In this document: piece by piece, positions 16,990-24,772 of the stretch
How the letters are laid out: every line of letters begins with the position of its first letter
Position numbering within the stretch: the stretch's first letter is position 1
NCBI GenBank assembly: GCA_017399105.1
Contig: JAFQEJ010000020.1
Coordinates: 1-60,165 of the forward strand
Length of the DNA: 60,165 bases
Direction: 5' to 3'
Source: Clostridia bacterium
GTDB lineage: Bacteria > Bacillota > Clostridia > Oscillospirales > CAG-272
Position numbers and translations under genes: made by a program
Notes under the pieces: model-generated
Told to the model about the DNA's origin: nothing
The model's input: only the letters and a program-made list of their open reading frames with translations
Database searches by the model: none

Positions 16990-17694
16990 ATGAATATAAA
17001 TACATCGGGAAAGGTAAAGATATTGGCATGCGGTGCCGCGTTACTCCTGGGATTTGCTGTTGTTGGAGGAAGTCTGCTGTCCGATCGGAATGAGCTGCTG
17101 TCAAGCGCAGCAAATCTTCCAAGCTATCATGTGACAGTCAGCGACAGCATCGATATTACTGCCGGAGAAGCCGCAGTCGGTGAAATAATCGAAAGTGTGT
17201 CTGAAACCGTAATCGAAATAACCGCAGCACAAACAGAAGAACCAATAACAGAAGTGCCTGAAATAACCGAAGCGCCTGTGACCGAACCGCCGATGACCGC
17301 AGTCCCGGAGACAATACCGTCGGAAACAATACTGCCAACAACTGAAGCGCCTGCAACTGAGCCGCAGGTGACTGCAATCCCGGAGACTGCACCGCCGGAA
17401 ACACTGCCGCCGACAACCACTGCTTCTGTAACAGAACCGCAGATGACAACGTCTGCTGAGACCGAAGCGCCTGCAACTGAGCCTCCCACGACAACGGCAG
17501 AAGAAACAGAGATTGCAGACACTGCGCCTATCTCCGAATACCGGTATGTGCTGAATACAAACACAAAGAAGTTTCACCATCCTGCCTGCAGCTCGGTAAA
17601 GCAGATGAAGGAAAAGAATACCGCCACCTCAAATGAGAGCAGGGATGTTATTATCGCCATGGGATATTCACCATGCGGCAGATGCAAGCCATAA
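16990..17694 (+). CDS. Membrane-anchored protein with Thr/Pro/Glu repeats and C-terminal Ada-like metal-binding domain
   Basis: The 234-residue product has one N-terminal membrane segment (about residues 9-30). Next comes a Thr/Pro/Glu region at about 80-182 built from imperfect 25-residue repeats (VTEPPMTAVPETIP..., ATEPQVTAIPETAP..., VTEPQMTTSAETEAP...). The last 50 residues hold KKFHHPACSSVKQMKEKN and MGYSPCGRCKP. That small Cys/His domain resembles the Ada-like zinc-binding tail found on some secreted nucleases and ComE-type proteins of Firmicutes. No nuclease domain is present, so the zinc-type head sits alone on a wall-spanning stalk. The GGAAGGGA site lies about eight bases before the ATG. 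Its role is unknown. Confidence 0.75.
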   Translation: MNINTSGKVKILACGAALLLGFAVVGGSLLSDRNELLSSAANLPSYHVTVSDSIDITAGEAAVGEIIESVSETVIEITAAQTEEPITEVPEITEAPVTEPPMTAVPETIPSETILPTTEAPATEPQVTAIPETAPPETLPPTTTASVTEPQMTTSAETEAPATEPPTTTAEETEIADTAPISEYRYVLNTNTKKFHHPACSSVKQMKEKNTATSNESRDVIIAMGYSPCGRCKP

Positions 17695-17696
17695 GG

Positions 17697-17735
17697 AAAA
17701 GGCTGACGCACTTCACAATGTGTCAGCCTTTTCTT
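17697..17735. terminator. Bidirectional terminator between the Ada-like and Gfo/Idh genes
   Basis: AAAAGGCTGACGCA pairs with TGTGTCAGCCTTTT through an almost perfect 12-bp stem. It is flanked by A and T runs on both sides and lies between two converging genes. Confidence 0.85.
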
Positions 17736-18688
17736 TATCCTCTTAAAATTTTATCAAAAATTTCAGCACACTCGATGGTTGCTTCGGGAGGCATTACATC
17801 CGACTGAAGCTTTCCTTCAGCGATGCAGCGCACCACTTCTTCCACCTCATAGATAAATCCGTTGGTAAAGGGATCGGTAAATTCCTCTTCGAGCTGACGA
17901 TGGGCATTATAGCGAAAGATTTTATGTCCGCCGCTGACAAAGGGAATTTCGATGTATCCCTCGCTGCCGTTGACGATGACATATTCCTTTGCATTGGCTG
18001 AAAAGAGGCACTGAAGAGCAGCATCGCAGGAGGAGAACTGCAGAATAAAGGTTACTCTTGCATCAACGCCTGTGGATGCGGGACGCCATGTGCCCATGCA
18101 GCCCCGTAGAGGCTCGCCGACAAGATAGCTGACCGTCTCGATGGGATAGACGCCGATATCATACATAGCGCCGCCTGCGAGTTCGGGATTGAGCAGACGA
18201 CCATTGGGATCGGGATCGGCTTTAAAGGCGATTACTGCACTGACCGACTGGATCTCACCGATTTTTCCGGTTGTAATCCACTTTTTCGCTTTCTGATACT
18301 GGGGCAGGAAGCGTGACCACATAGCCTCCATGCAGAATAGACTCTTTTTCTTGGCAAGAGCGAAGGCTTCTCTTGCATCGGCGGCAGTAAGCACCATGGG
18401 CTTTTCGCAGAGGACATGCTTGCCGTGCTCGAAGCAGAGGCGGAGATTCTCCATATGGAAATTGTGGGTTGTTGCGATATAGACGATATTGATATCGGCA
18501 TTTTTCAGCATTTCTTCGTAGGAAGCATAATACTGGGAAATGCCGTTTTTTTCTGCAAAATCACGGGCGCGATCGGGCGATGTACTGGCAACGGCGACTA
18601 CTTCTGCGCCCTCAACGGCTTTAACTGCATTGCAGAAATGCGATGCAATTCTGCCGGCACCGATGATACCGAAGCGACAGGTTATCAT
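17735..18688 (-). CDS. Gfo/Idh/MocA family oxidoreductase
   Basis: The product of about 317 residues starts MITCRFGIIGAGRIASHF, with the GxGxxA dinucleotide site. It has HVLCEKPMVLTAADA with the catalytic-type EKP lysine and the later GGAMYDIGVYPIETV run. Such enzymes oxidise or epimerise sugars, sugar acids or inositols with NAD(P). It is the last gene of the GH28/CE15 operon, so a sugar derived from pectin-like glycans is a fair guess. An ATG at 18694 is only one base after AAAGGAGG; the ATG at 18688 is seven bases away and just after the previous stop, so it is chosen. Confidence 0.9.
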   Translation of the reverse strand: MITCRFGIIGAGRIASHFCNAVKAVEGAEVVAVASTSPDRARDFAEKNGISQYYASYEEMLKNADINIVYIATTHNFHMENLRLCFEHGKHVLCEKPMVLTAADAREAFALAKKKSLFCMEAMWSRFLPQYQKAKKWITTGKIGEIQSVSAVIAFKADPDPNGRLLNPELAGGAMYDIGVYPIETVSYLVGEPLRGCMGTWRPASTGVDARVTFILQFSSCDAALQCLFSANAKEYVIVNGSEGYIEIPFVSGGHKIFRYNAHRQLEEEFTDPFTNGFIYEVEEVVRCIAEGKLQSDVMPPEATIECAEIFDKILRG

Positions 18689-18690
18689 CC

Positions 18691-19857
18691 TCATACCTCC
18701 TTTATTGTCACATACGAATCTTCCCCGACAGTAAAGAGCGATTCATCTGTCGCTCCCTCTGCAAAGGATACCGATACATTCTTCATACGAATGGTCAGCG
18801 GCTCTTTTTCCGAGCCTATGGGACGGGCGGTTTGACCAAGACCGGTAAAGCGCACATTTTCAAGCGACAGCTCACCCCAACGGGTACCGCTCTGGAGATT
18901 GTCTCCGTCGGCTGTGTAAGTACAGAAGGAAAGCAGATTCTCAAGCAGACAATTTTTGAAATGAATGTCCGAAGGAACAAAAGGATAATTCATGCTGGCA
19001 AAATAGCAGACGGCAAAGAGGGTATTGTGTCTGCCTTCTTCGCGTGGGAGCTCATCGCCTTTGCCCCTCACAACCGTCATGCGGTGAGGATAGTATCCGG
19101 GACCGTATGCATAGCAGTCCTCCACGTGAATATTGACACCGCCGATGCGGAAGAGACTGCAGGATGTATTCAGCACACAGCGTCTGACGGTAAGATCCTT
19201 GATATTGATGCCGGCAATACAGTCATCCCCCGTTTTGAACAGGCAGTCCTCGATCAGTGCGTGCTCGGTGCAATGGAGATGAATACCGTCTGAGCCTGCA
19301 AGGCAGGTGACACGGCGCATGGTCAAATAGCGGCAGTTGTTGGCTTCATGCATGAAATTTCCGCTGTTTCTGACGGTATAGCCTTCGAGATGCACGTTCT
19401 CACAGCAGGAAAGAAAAATGGAGTGGGGGCCGCGGTAGTTTTCTTCACCATGGGGATCATAGCAGTGAACGCCGTCGATCACAGAATCGCTCTCACCGAT
19501 AATTGCAATATTCTTTTCCCCGTATGCGGTAATGATGGCTCTGCGGTAGGTTTCCCAGGGGGTATTATTGTAATACTGGGTAATCAGCTCCATATCCGAA
19601 CGCATTTCCATTCCTTCCGGGATTGTAAAGACCTCATAGTCCTCGCAGTTGTCACTTCCGTAAAGTTCTGCGCCAGACTCAAGATAGAGCGTGGTATTCG
19701 ACCACATGCGAAGGGATGCCACATAAAAGCGGCCTCTCGGAATGATTACTCTGCCGCCTTCAGCTTTACATAAATCGAGAACCTTCTGGATTTCCGCAGT
19801 CTGAAGCTGATCACTGTTCTGCTCGACGCCGTAATCGGTTATCAGAAAATTATTCAT
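18691..19857 (-). CDS. GH28-like (polygalacturonase superfamily) right-handed beta-helix enzyme
   Basis: The product of about 388 residues starts MNNFLITDYGVEQNSDQLQT. This is the usual GH28 opening, leading to GGRVIIPRGRFYVASLRMWSNTTLYLESGAELYGS. Catalytic-type motifs are LAGSDGIHLHC and TGDDCIAG; the classical GHG is not obvious, so the family match is distant. There is no signal peptide, so it should act in the cytoplasm. A GAGG site eight bases before the ATG at 19857 fixes the start. It lies just behind the CE15-like esterase and ahead of the Gfo/Idh gene. Substrate is inferred only: galacturonan or rhamnogalacturonan oligosaccharides. Confidence 0.8.
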   Translation of the reverse strand: MNNFLITDYGVEQNSDQLQTAEIQKVLDLCKAEGGRVIIPRGRFYVASLRMWSNTTLYLESGAELYGSDNCEDYEVFTIPEGMEMRSDMELITQYYNNTPWETYRRAIITAYGEKNIAIIGESDSVIDGVHCYDPHGEENYRGPHSIFLSCCENVHLEGYTVRNSGNFMHEANNCRYLTMRRVTCLAGSDGIHLHCTEHALIEDCLFKTGDDCIAGINIKDLTVRRCVLNTSCSLFRIGGVNIHVEDCYAYGPGYYPHRMTVVRGKGDELPREEGRHNTLFAVCYFASMNYPFVPSDIHFKNCLLENLLSFCTYTADGDNLQSGTRWGELSLENVRFTGLGQTARPIGSEKEPLTIRMKNVSVSFAEGATDESLFTVGEDSYVTIKEV

Positions 19858-19867
19858 GGTACATACC

Positions 19868-20950
19868 TCATTCATAACGGTGCTTTTCAACAAAATTCAT
19901 AAACCATCTCCAGCTATGTCGGGAGAGGAAGTGCTTTGCCATGATCTTAAAATAGCCCACATGTCCGTCGATCAGCCCTTCACCGGGCTCAAGGATGCGG
20001 TCGCTGCCAACAAGGCCGGTGAGTCCCTCCTTCTCCCATGCTTCGCCTGCCGCAAGTGCACAGAGCTGCTGGGAGACCGGATCTGCCCATCCGTCAAGCT
20101 CACAGGAGCCAACCATCACATAGCGGGGAGCGATGCTTGCCAGAAGGAAGTGCTGATCAAATTCATCCGACAGGTTACGGTCGGCGTATTTGAAATAGTT
20201 CTTGCAGAACCAATAAGGGAAATTCTTTGTGATATCGCAGATCAGCTCACCGAGATTGTGATCGAGTTTCGCTCTTCCCTGACCGCTGCAGCCATGGGCA
20301 AGCGAATCACCGGCACAGCCTGCGGCGTTGGAGAAGACGAATTTGAAGCGCTCATCCATCATTGCGGTATAGGCGGCGGTTTTACCCAGACGGGAGTGAC
20401 CGACGATGCCGATATTGTTCGGATCGGTACCGGGGAGCGTCAGACCGTAGTCGAGTACACGCATGGCTGCCCATGCCCAGATACCGATCTTGCCGCAGGT
20501 TGTGTTATTCTCCTGACCGTCCGGCAGCAGGAGAGGAGCAAGTCCTGTGGTGAAATCGCCGTCATCCGAGGAGACCTCCTTATAATAGATGAGTAGGAAA
20601 TCGGCGTCATATTCGGACATTTCCTCAACAGCAAAATATACCGACGCAGACATGGGATGGAAATTATTATGCAGAATCAGCGGACGTTTTTTTCCGTCGG
20701 TATGGAGCAGACGGTCAACACGGAAGGTATGAGATTTTCCACCTGCAGTGATGGTCATGTTTACGTAGGAAAATTCAACAGTACCGCACATCATGCGCGC
20801 TTCTACTGTCTTTGGCTCATCTACCGACATGGTATAGGGAACATCGGGGAGATAGCCGTAGACCTCGCGCTGCATGATTTCCTTCATTTCCTCGCGGCTG
20901 CGAAGAGGGGGAATGCCTCGTTTTTCAAGCTCGGTTTTCAGAAGATTCAT
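19868..20950 (-). CDS. CE15-like glucuronoyl esterase/acetyl xylan esterase-type alpha/beta hydrolase
   Basis: The 360-residue product is an alpha/beta hydrolase whose nucleophile elbow is NIGIVGHSRLGKTAAY, with Ser186. The G-x-S-R-x-G-K pattern is typical of CE15 glucuronoyl esterases and their bacterial relatives. GKIGIWAWAAMRVLDYG before it and RYVMVGSCELDGWADP after it are also typical, and the likely catalytic His is in GLIDGHVGYF. There is no signal peptide. CE15 enzymes cleave esters of uronic acids in plant glycans. A promoter lies upstream, and GH28 and Gfo/Idh genes follow with almost no spacing. Confidence 0.78.
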   Translation of the reverse strand: MNLLKTELEKRGIPPLRSREEMKEIMQREVYGYLPDVPYTMSVDEPKTVEARMMCGTVEFSYVNMTITAGGKSHTFRVDRLLHTDGKKRPLILHNNFHPMSASVYFAVEEMSEYDADFLLIYYKEVSSDDGDFTTGLAPLLLPDGQENNTTCGKIGIWAWAAMRVLDYGLTLPGTDPNNIGIVGHSRLGKTAAYTAMMDERFKFVFSNAAGCAGDSLAHGCSGQGRAKLDHNLGELICDITKNFPYWFCKNYFKYADRNLSDEFDQHFLLASIAPRYVMVGSCELDGWADPVSQQLCALAAGEAWEKEGLTGLVGSDRILEPGEGLIDGHVGYFKIMAKHFLSRHSWRWFMNFVEKHRYE

Positions 20951-20983
20951 GAGATCACCGTCCTGTATTAAGATTTAAATTCA

Positions 20984-21012
20984 ATATATCACAAATGGCT
21001 GTATTTGTCAAT
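20984..21012 (-). promoter_or_regulatory. Sigma-A promoter of the CE15-GH28-Gfo/Idh operon
   Basis: On the minus strand TTGACA (21012-21007) and TATATT (20989-20984) are 17 bases apart, in the 80-base gap behind the SDR gene. Confidence 0.75.
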
Positions 21013-21030
21013 CAAATTCGCACCGCAAAA

Positions 21031-21831
21031 TCAGGGGCGTAGACCCATACCTCCCTCAAGAGTGAGGGTTTCACCGTTCATGAATTTAAAGTCGGGTGAT
21101 GCCAGCTGTACGCAGACCCGTCCGATCTCAAGCTCAGGATCGCCGAAATGACCTGCGGGGGGCATTTTGACATTGGCTTTGAAGGCATCGGGATAGGCCT
21201 TCTCAAAATTTTCAAGCTGAGCTGTCCATGCAAGGGGACAGATCACATTGGTATTGATGCCGTCCTTTGCCCATTCGGTTGCCGCCACGCGTGAGAGACC
21301 GCGGATGCCCTCCTTAGCTGCTGCATAGGAGCACTGGCCGTAGTTGCCGAAAAGTCCTGCACCCGAGGCAAAATTGATGATGCTTCCATGGGTCTCCTTC
21401 AGGTAGGGATAACATGCTTTCATATAATAGAAAGTGGCATAGAGTCCCGAATACATAGCCAGGTTGAACTGCTCGGTGGTGTGATCCTGAATGGTAACCC
21501 CCGATGCCGAAGCCTGCGCGTTGTTGATGAGCACATCGATTCTGCCGAACTCGTTGATGGCTGCCTCGGCAACACCTTTGGCGATGGCTTCGTTATCAGC
21601 TCCTTCGCAGATATCGGCGGAAAGGGCGAGTACACGGATACCGTAAAGACGCTCCAGCTCTTCCTTTGCCTTTTCCAGCTTCGCCACATTGCGACCTGTA
21701 ATCACAAGATTTGCACCTTCCTTCGCATATGCGGTGGCAATGCCGTAGCCGATAGAGCCGCATCTGCTGTCTGAAAATACCGCATAGCCGGCACCTGTGA
21801 TGATTGCGGTTTTATTCTGTAAAAAACTCAT
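21031..21831 (-). CDS. SDR family NAD(P)-dependent oxidoreductase
   Basis: The 266-residue product is a classical short-chain dehydrogenase. It has the cofactor site TAIITGAGYAVFSDSRCGSIGYG (a stretched TGxxxGxG with an insertion), LINNAQAS, the catalytic Ser in IINFASGAG, and Tyr-x-x-x-Lys in CSYAAAKEGI. The GGMGLRP end is common in the family. An AAAGGAGA site precedes the ATG. It lies between the rhamnosidase and the CE15 operon, so oxidation of a released sugar is plausible but not shown. Confidence 0.88.
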   Translation of the reverse strand: MSFLQNKTAIITGAGYAVFSDSRCGSIGYGIATAYAKEGANLVITGRNVAKLEKAKEELERLYGIRVLALSADICEGADNEAIAKGVAEAAINEFGRIDVLINNAQASASGVTIQDHTTEQFNLAMYSGLYATFYYMKACYPYLKETHGSIINFASGAGLFGNYGQCSYAAAKEGIRGLSRVAATEWAKDGINTNVICPLAWTAQLENFEKAYPDAFKANVKMPPAGHFGDPELEIGRVCVQLASPDFKFMNGETLTLEGGMGLRP

Positions 21832-21872
21832 TTTGTTGATCTCCTTTGCTTTGGTTTTCGTTTATGATATTT

Positions 21873-21913
21873 AATTATAAAGAGGACTGTCGCATCGGTA
21901 CCGCGGCAGTCCG
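21873..21913 (-). terminator. Terminator after the rhamnosidase gene
   Basis: On the minus strand GGACTGCCGC pairs with GCGACAGTCC and is followed by TCTTTATAATT. It shares the CTGTCGC core with other terminators in the window. Confidence 0.7.
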
Positions 21914-21929
21914 CTTTGCAGTTTATCTG

Positions 21930-24194
21930 TTATACCTGTGTATGCTTATCTGTTGCTGTAATCCTGTAGCTGCCGCTCTCGACAGGCTTTGTTGACAAAC
22001 CGTCCGCCTCGAAGCAGAAGCCTTTGTCCAGCACTGCGATGGCTCTCATACCATGGGGAATCTCTACCTTCAGTGTAATAGTGTCGGCGTTTCTCTTCCA
22101 GGATACTTCAATTTTGCCCTTCGGTGCGATATGGTATGCAGATGCATCATCAAGCTGACCGATAAAGGTAGGATGAATCTCCAGCTCATCCACATTGTTT
22201 CGGTTGGGATTCAGGCGGATTCCTGCCAGGCACTTGATGAACCATGCACTGATAAAGCCCCAGAAATGGTGATTCATTGAGGATACATCGTTGGGGAGGA
22301 AATTTTCCCAAAGAGTAGTCGCGCCGCGCTTCAGCCAATTTCCGTAGGAGGGATAGTCCTCTCTTGTGATCATTTTGAAGGCAAGCTCTCCGTGACCGAA
22401 CTGTGTGAGAACATAGAACAGAACACTTCCGCCAAGCACGCCCACATCCATGTGATCGTCACAGTCATGAATCATCTTCAGCAGTTCACCGAAGGCCGCC
22501 TCTCGCTCGGACTCATCATACACACCGTAATACAGACACATAGCCTGACTGCTCTGACAATCTCCTGCCGCACGCATGCTGGCAAAATCGATTAAATGCG
22601 TGCGGATTGCCCATCTGTACTGTTCCGCCTCGCGCTTCGCATAGAGGCTTTCCTCACGCATGCCAATCACATCGAGCATATATGCAATCTTGTTGGCAAT
22701 ATCCATGGATGTAACCGAATCGGTAAGTACAAGGGGCGCCTTGGGAGGGATACCGCCCACATGACACCAGTCGCCAAGACCGATGGCAAGAAGTCCCTTT
22801 TCATCGGTGCGTCCGCGCAGGTAGCGCAGATAGGCGAGGAATGCATCTGCAGATTCTCTGATCATCTCGGTTTCGCCGCGGTAGAGATAAACGTAATAAG
22901 GAAGATTCGCAAGGACACAGTCCCAGGCAGGACCGTTTCCCCATTCAAATCCCCAGCCGGCTGTGGGAATGATACCCGGCAGTGCGCCATCCTCACGCTG
23001 TGCCTTGCGGATATTATTCATCCATTCACGGTAATTTCGCTCGGGATCGAAATGGAGAAGTGCAGTTTCACAGGAGAGCACCGCATCTGCGGTCCAGCCG
23101 TTCTTTTCACGCTGGGGACAGTCGGTGGGATAATGATAGAAATTAGCTAAGAGACTGCGCATTGTCAGCTCCTGAAGCTTTGCTGTTATCTCATGAGAGC
23201 AGTCAAAGCCGCCGCGCTCCTTCAGATCGGTATGGTAAACAAGGTAGCTAAGAAGCTCCGGAACTGCCTGCTCCTCGGTGATACCGTCTACTCTCACATA
23301 GCGGAAACCGTGATAGGTAAAGGAAGGCTGATATACTTCCCTTTCGCCGCCTTTGCAGACATAGGTATCGCAGTGAACAATTTTCACATCCCGCTCCCAA
23401 CAGTCACGGTAAAACCATACATTTCTCAGATAAATGTCGCCGTCTCTTACATCGTCTGCATGGCGGAGCTCGATTTTTTGTCCCTTCTCGCCCTTGACGC
23501 TCAGACGGCATACACCTGCATTGGACTGTCCGAAATCGTAAATATATCCGCTGCCGCTCTTCATAATGCTGACCGGTGCGATTTCACATTCCTTCACAAT
23601 GGGCGGGATGTCAGCCATCTTCAGTTCACCCTTTGGAGAGAGCGCGGGCAGAGCGGATGTCCAATCGGAATCGCAGAAGCCCTTCTCTGCCCAGCCGTCG
23701 ATTTCATAACCGGCATCATAATACTCACCGAACCGATAATCATCACTGCGGATTGGCGACGGATAAATTTTGAACGCTTCGCTGCTTTCAAGCAGGGTTA
23801 CTTCGTTATTTTTTTCCTGTACGCTGACCGTAAGGGAAAACATAGGAGCACTTCTGAAGTCTGCCCGATCAAAATCCCAGATGTATCCGCCGGGGTTGTT
23901 CTGGAAACCGTTTCCGAGAATCACGCCGATTACATTTTCACCGGCATCAAGGGTCACCTCATAATCATCGTAATAAACATGATCATTGGGATTGCTGATA
24001 TAAGGAGATAAGAATCCTCTGGTTATATTCTTGCCGTTGAAATAAAGCACATAGAAGCCGCAGACTGCGATTCTGAGCTTCGCCTGAACCATCTCCTTTG
24101 ATTCAAAGACACGTCTGAAATAATGGGCAGGTACAGGATTGTCGAAGGTATTATATACTTCGGTTGCTTTGATGAAGCTCGTTTCTATAGACAT
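21930..24194 (-). CDS. Alpha-L-rhamnosidase (GH78)
   Basis: The product of about 754 residues matches family 78 rhamnosidases, which release terminal rhamnose from pectins and plant glycosides. The N-terminal beta domains contain RIAVCGFYVLYFNGKNIT and GENVIGVILGNGFQNNPGG. The catalytic barrel has TDCPQREKNGWTADAVLS with acid residues, and MNHHFWGFISAWFIKCLAGI. No signal peptide is present. Longer in-frame starts at 24233 and 24200 exist. The first lies within the -10 region of a strong promoter, and the ATG at 24194 has an AGGAG at nine bases. It is the first gene of the carbohydrate block. Confidence 0.92.
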   Translation of the reverse strand: MSIETSFIKATEVYNTFDNPVPAHYFRRVFESKEMVQAKLRIAVCGFYVLYFNGKNITRGFLSPYISNPNDHVYYDDYEVTLDAGENVIGVILGNGFQNNPGGYIWDFDRADFRSAPMFSLTVSVQEKNNEVTLLESSEAFKIYPSPIRSDDYRFGEYYDAGYEIDGWAEKGFCDSDWTSALPALSPKGELKMADIPPIVKECEIAPVSIMKSGSGYIYDFGQSNAGVCRLSVKGEKGQKIELRHADDVRDGDIYLRNVWFYRDCWERDVKIVHCDTYVCKGGEREVYQPSFTYHGFRYVRVDGITEEQAVPELLSYLVYHTDLKERGGFDCSHEITAKLQELTMRSLLANFYHYPTDCPQREKNGWTADAVLSCETALLHFDPERNYREWMNNIRKAQREDGALPGIIPTAGWGFEWGNGPAWDCVLANLPYYVYLYRGETEMIRESADAFLAYLRYLRGRTDEKGLLAIGLGDWCHVGGIPPKAPLVLTDSVTSMDIANKIAYMLDVIGMREESLYAKREAEQYRWAIRTHLIDFASMRAAGDCQSSQAMCLYYGVYDESEREAAFGELLKMIHDCDDHMDVGVLGGSVLFYVLTQFGHGELAFKMITREDYPSYGNWLKRGATTLWENFLPNDVSSMNHHFWGFISAWFIKCLAGIRLNPNRNNVDELEIHPTFIGQLDDASAYHIAPKGKIEVSWKRNADTITLKVEIPHGMRAIAVLDKGFCFEADGLSTKPVESGSYRITATDKHTQV

Positions 24195-24233
24195 AGCCAT
24201 GCTCTCCTCTGCGTGCTGTCGTTTTTCGGGCAT

Positions 24234-24262
24234 ATTATAACATAAAGGAAATCATTTGTAAA
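24234..24262 (-). promoter_or_regulatory. Sigma-A promoter of the rhamnosidase gene
   Basis: On the minus strand TTTACA (24262-24257) and TATAAT (24239-24234) are 17 bases apart. This rules out a start codon at 24233. The stretch from here to the tRNA terminator (24263-24408) shows no other recognisable feature. Confidence 0.8.
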
Positions 24263-24408
24263 GATATAAAAGGGTGCATCGGAGAAGATTTTAATATGGT
24301 AACGTGCAAACGCAATGTGGTTTATATAACGCATCGACGACTTAAAGACTATATAAAGGTATATATAAGGTAGGGGGCACTCTCTGCGGCTTCCGCGCAC
24401 AAACAACG

Positions 24409-24454
24409 AAAAAACCTTGATTCTACGCCGTTTTTGGCTAAAAATCAAGGTTTT
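24409..24454 (-). terminator. Terminator after tRNA-Gln
   Basis: On the minus strand AAAACCTTGATT pairs with AATCAAGGTTTT around a 20-base loop, followed by TTCGTTG. It begins five bases after the tRNA CCA end. Confidence 0.85.
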
Positions 24455-24458
24455 CATG

Positions 24459-24532
24459 TGGCTGCCGAACTAGGATTTGAACCCAGACAAACAGAGTCAG
24501 AGTCTGTCGTGCTACCCTTACACAATTCGGCA
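24459..24532 (-). tRNA. tRNA-Gln (anticodon CUG), CCA encoded
   Basis: On the minus strand the acceptor stem TGCCGAA pairs with TTCGGCA, followed by discriminator G and an encoded CCA. The anticodon stem ACAGA/TCTGT holds the 7-base loop CTCTGAC, with U33 and anticodon CUG (glutamine). The T arm is CTGGG-TTCAAAT-CCTAG and the D arm contains GGGTAG. It has its own strong promoter and terminator, so it is a single-gene unit. Confidence 0.95.
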
Positions 24533-24571
24533 ATCTATTTGGCTGCGTGGCTTTCGCCTTGCAACGGTATT

Positions 24572-24600
24572 ATTATAGCAGAGAGGGCGGAATTTGTCAA
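24572..24600 (-). promoter_or_regulatory. Strong sigma-A promoter of tRNA-Gln
   Basis: On the minus strand a perfect TTGACA (24600-24595) and a perfect TATAAT (24577-24572) are 17 bases apart. Confidence 0.88.
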
Positions 24601-24707
24601 TAAGTTTTCCGAAATTATTTTTAACAATTTAAGCAGGGATTATCCTGCCATTTTTCGGCATTTTGACAGCATGAGGCGGTGAGATGGGAAGATTTTCAAA
24701 AAAGCCA

Positions 24708-24736
24708 TTGCCAAAACGGGCAGGATATAATATAAT
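24708..24736 (+). promoter_or_regulatory. Sigma-A promoter of murD
   Basis: TTGCCA (24708-24713) and TATAAT (24731-24736) are 17 bases apart. Transcription would begin near 24743, after the in-frame ATG at 24740. Confidence 0.75.
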
Positions 24737-24772
24737 AGTATGGAATATACTTTCACAAAGCGAGATGATATC

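Noticed and set aside
17101..17580. Minus-strand Cys/Arg-rich frames opposite the Ada-like protein gene
   Set aside because: Cys-rich and Val/Ser-rich frames here are mirrors of Thr/Pro/Glu repeats.
24434..24682. Plus-strand frame overlapping the tRNA
   Set aside because: It runs through tRNA-Gln, its promoter and terminator; the start of the apparent protein comes from the tRNA T-arm complement.
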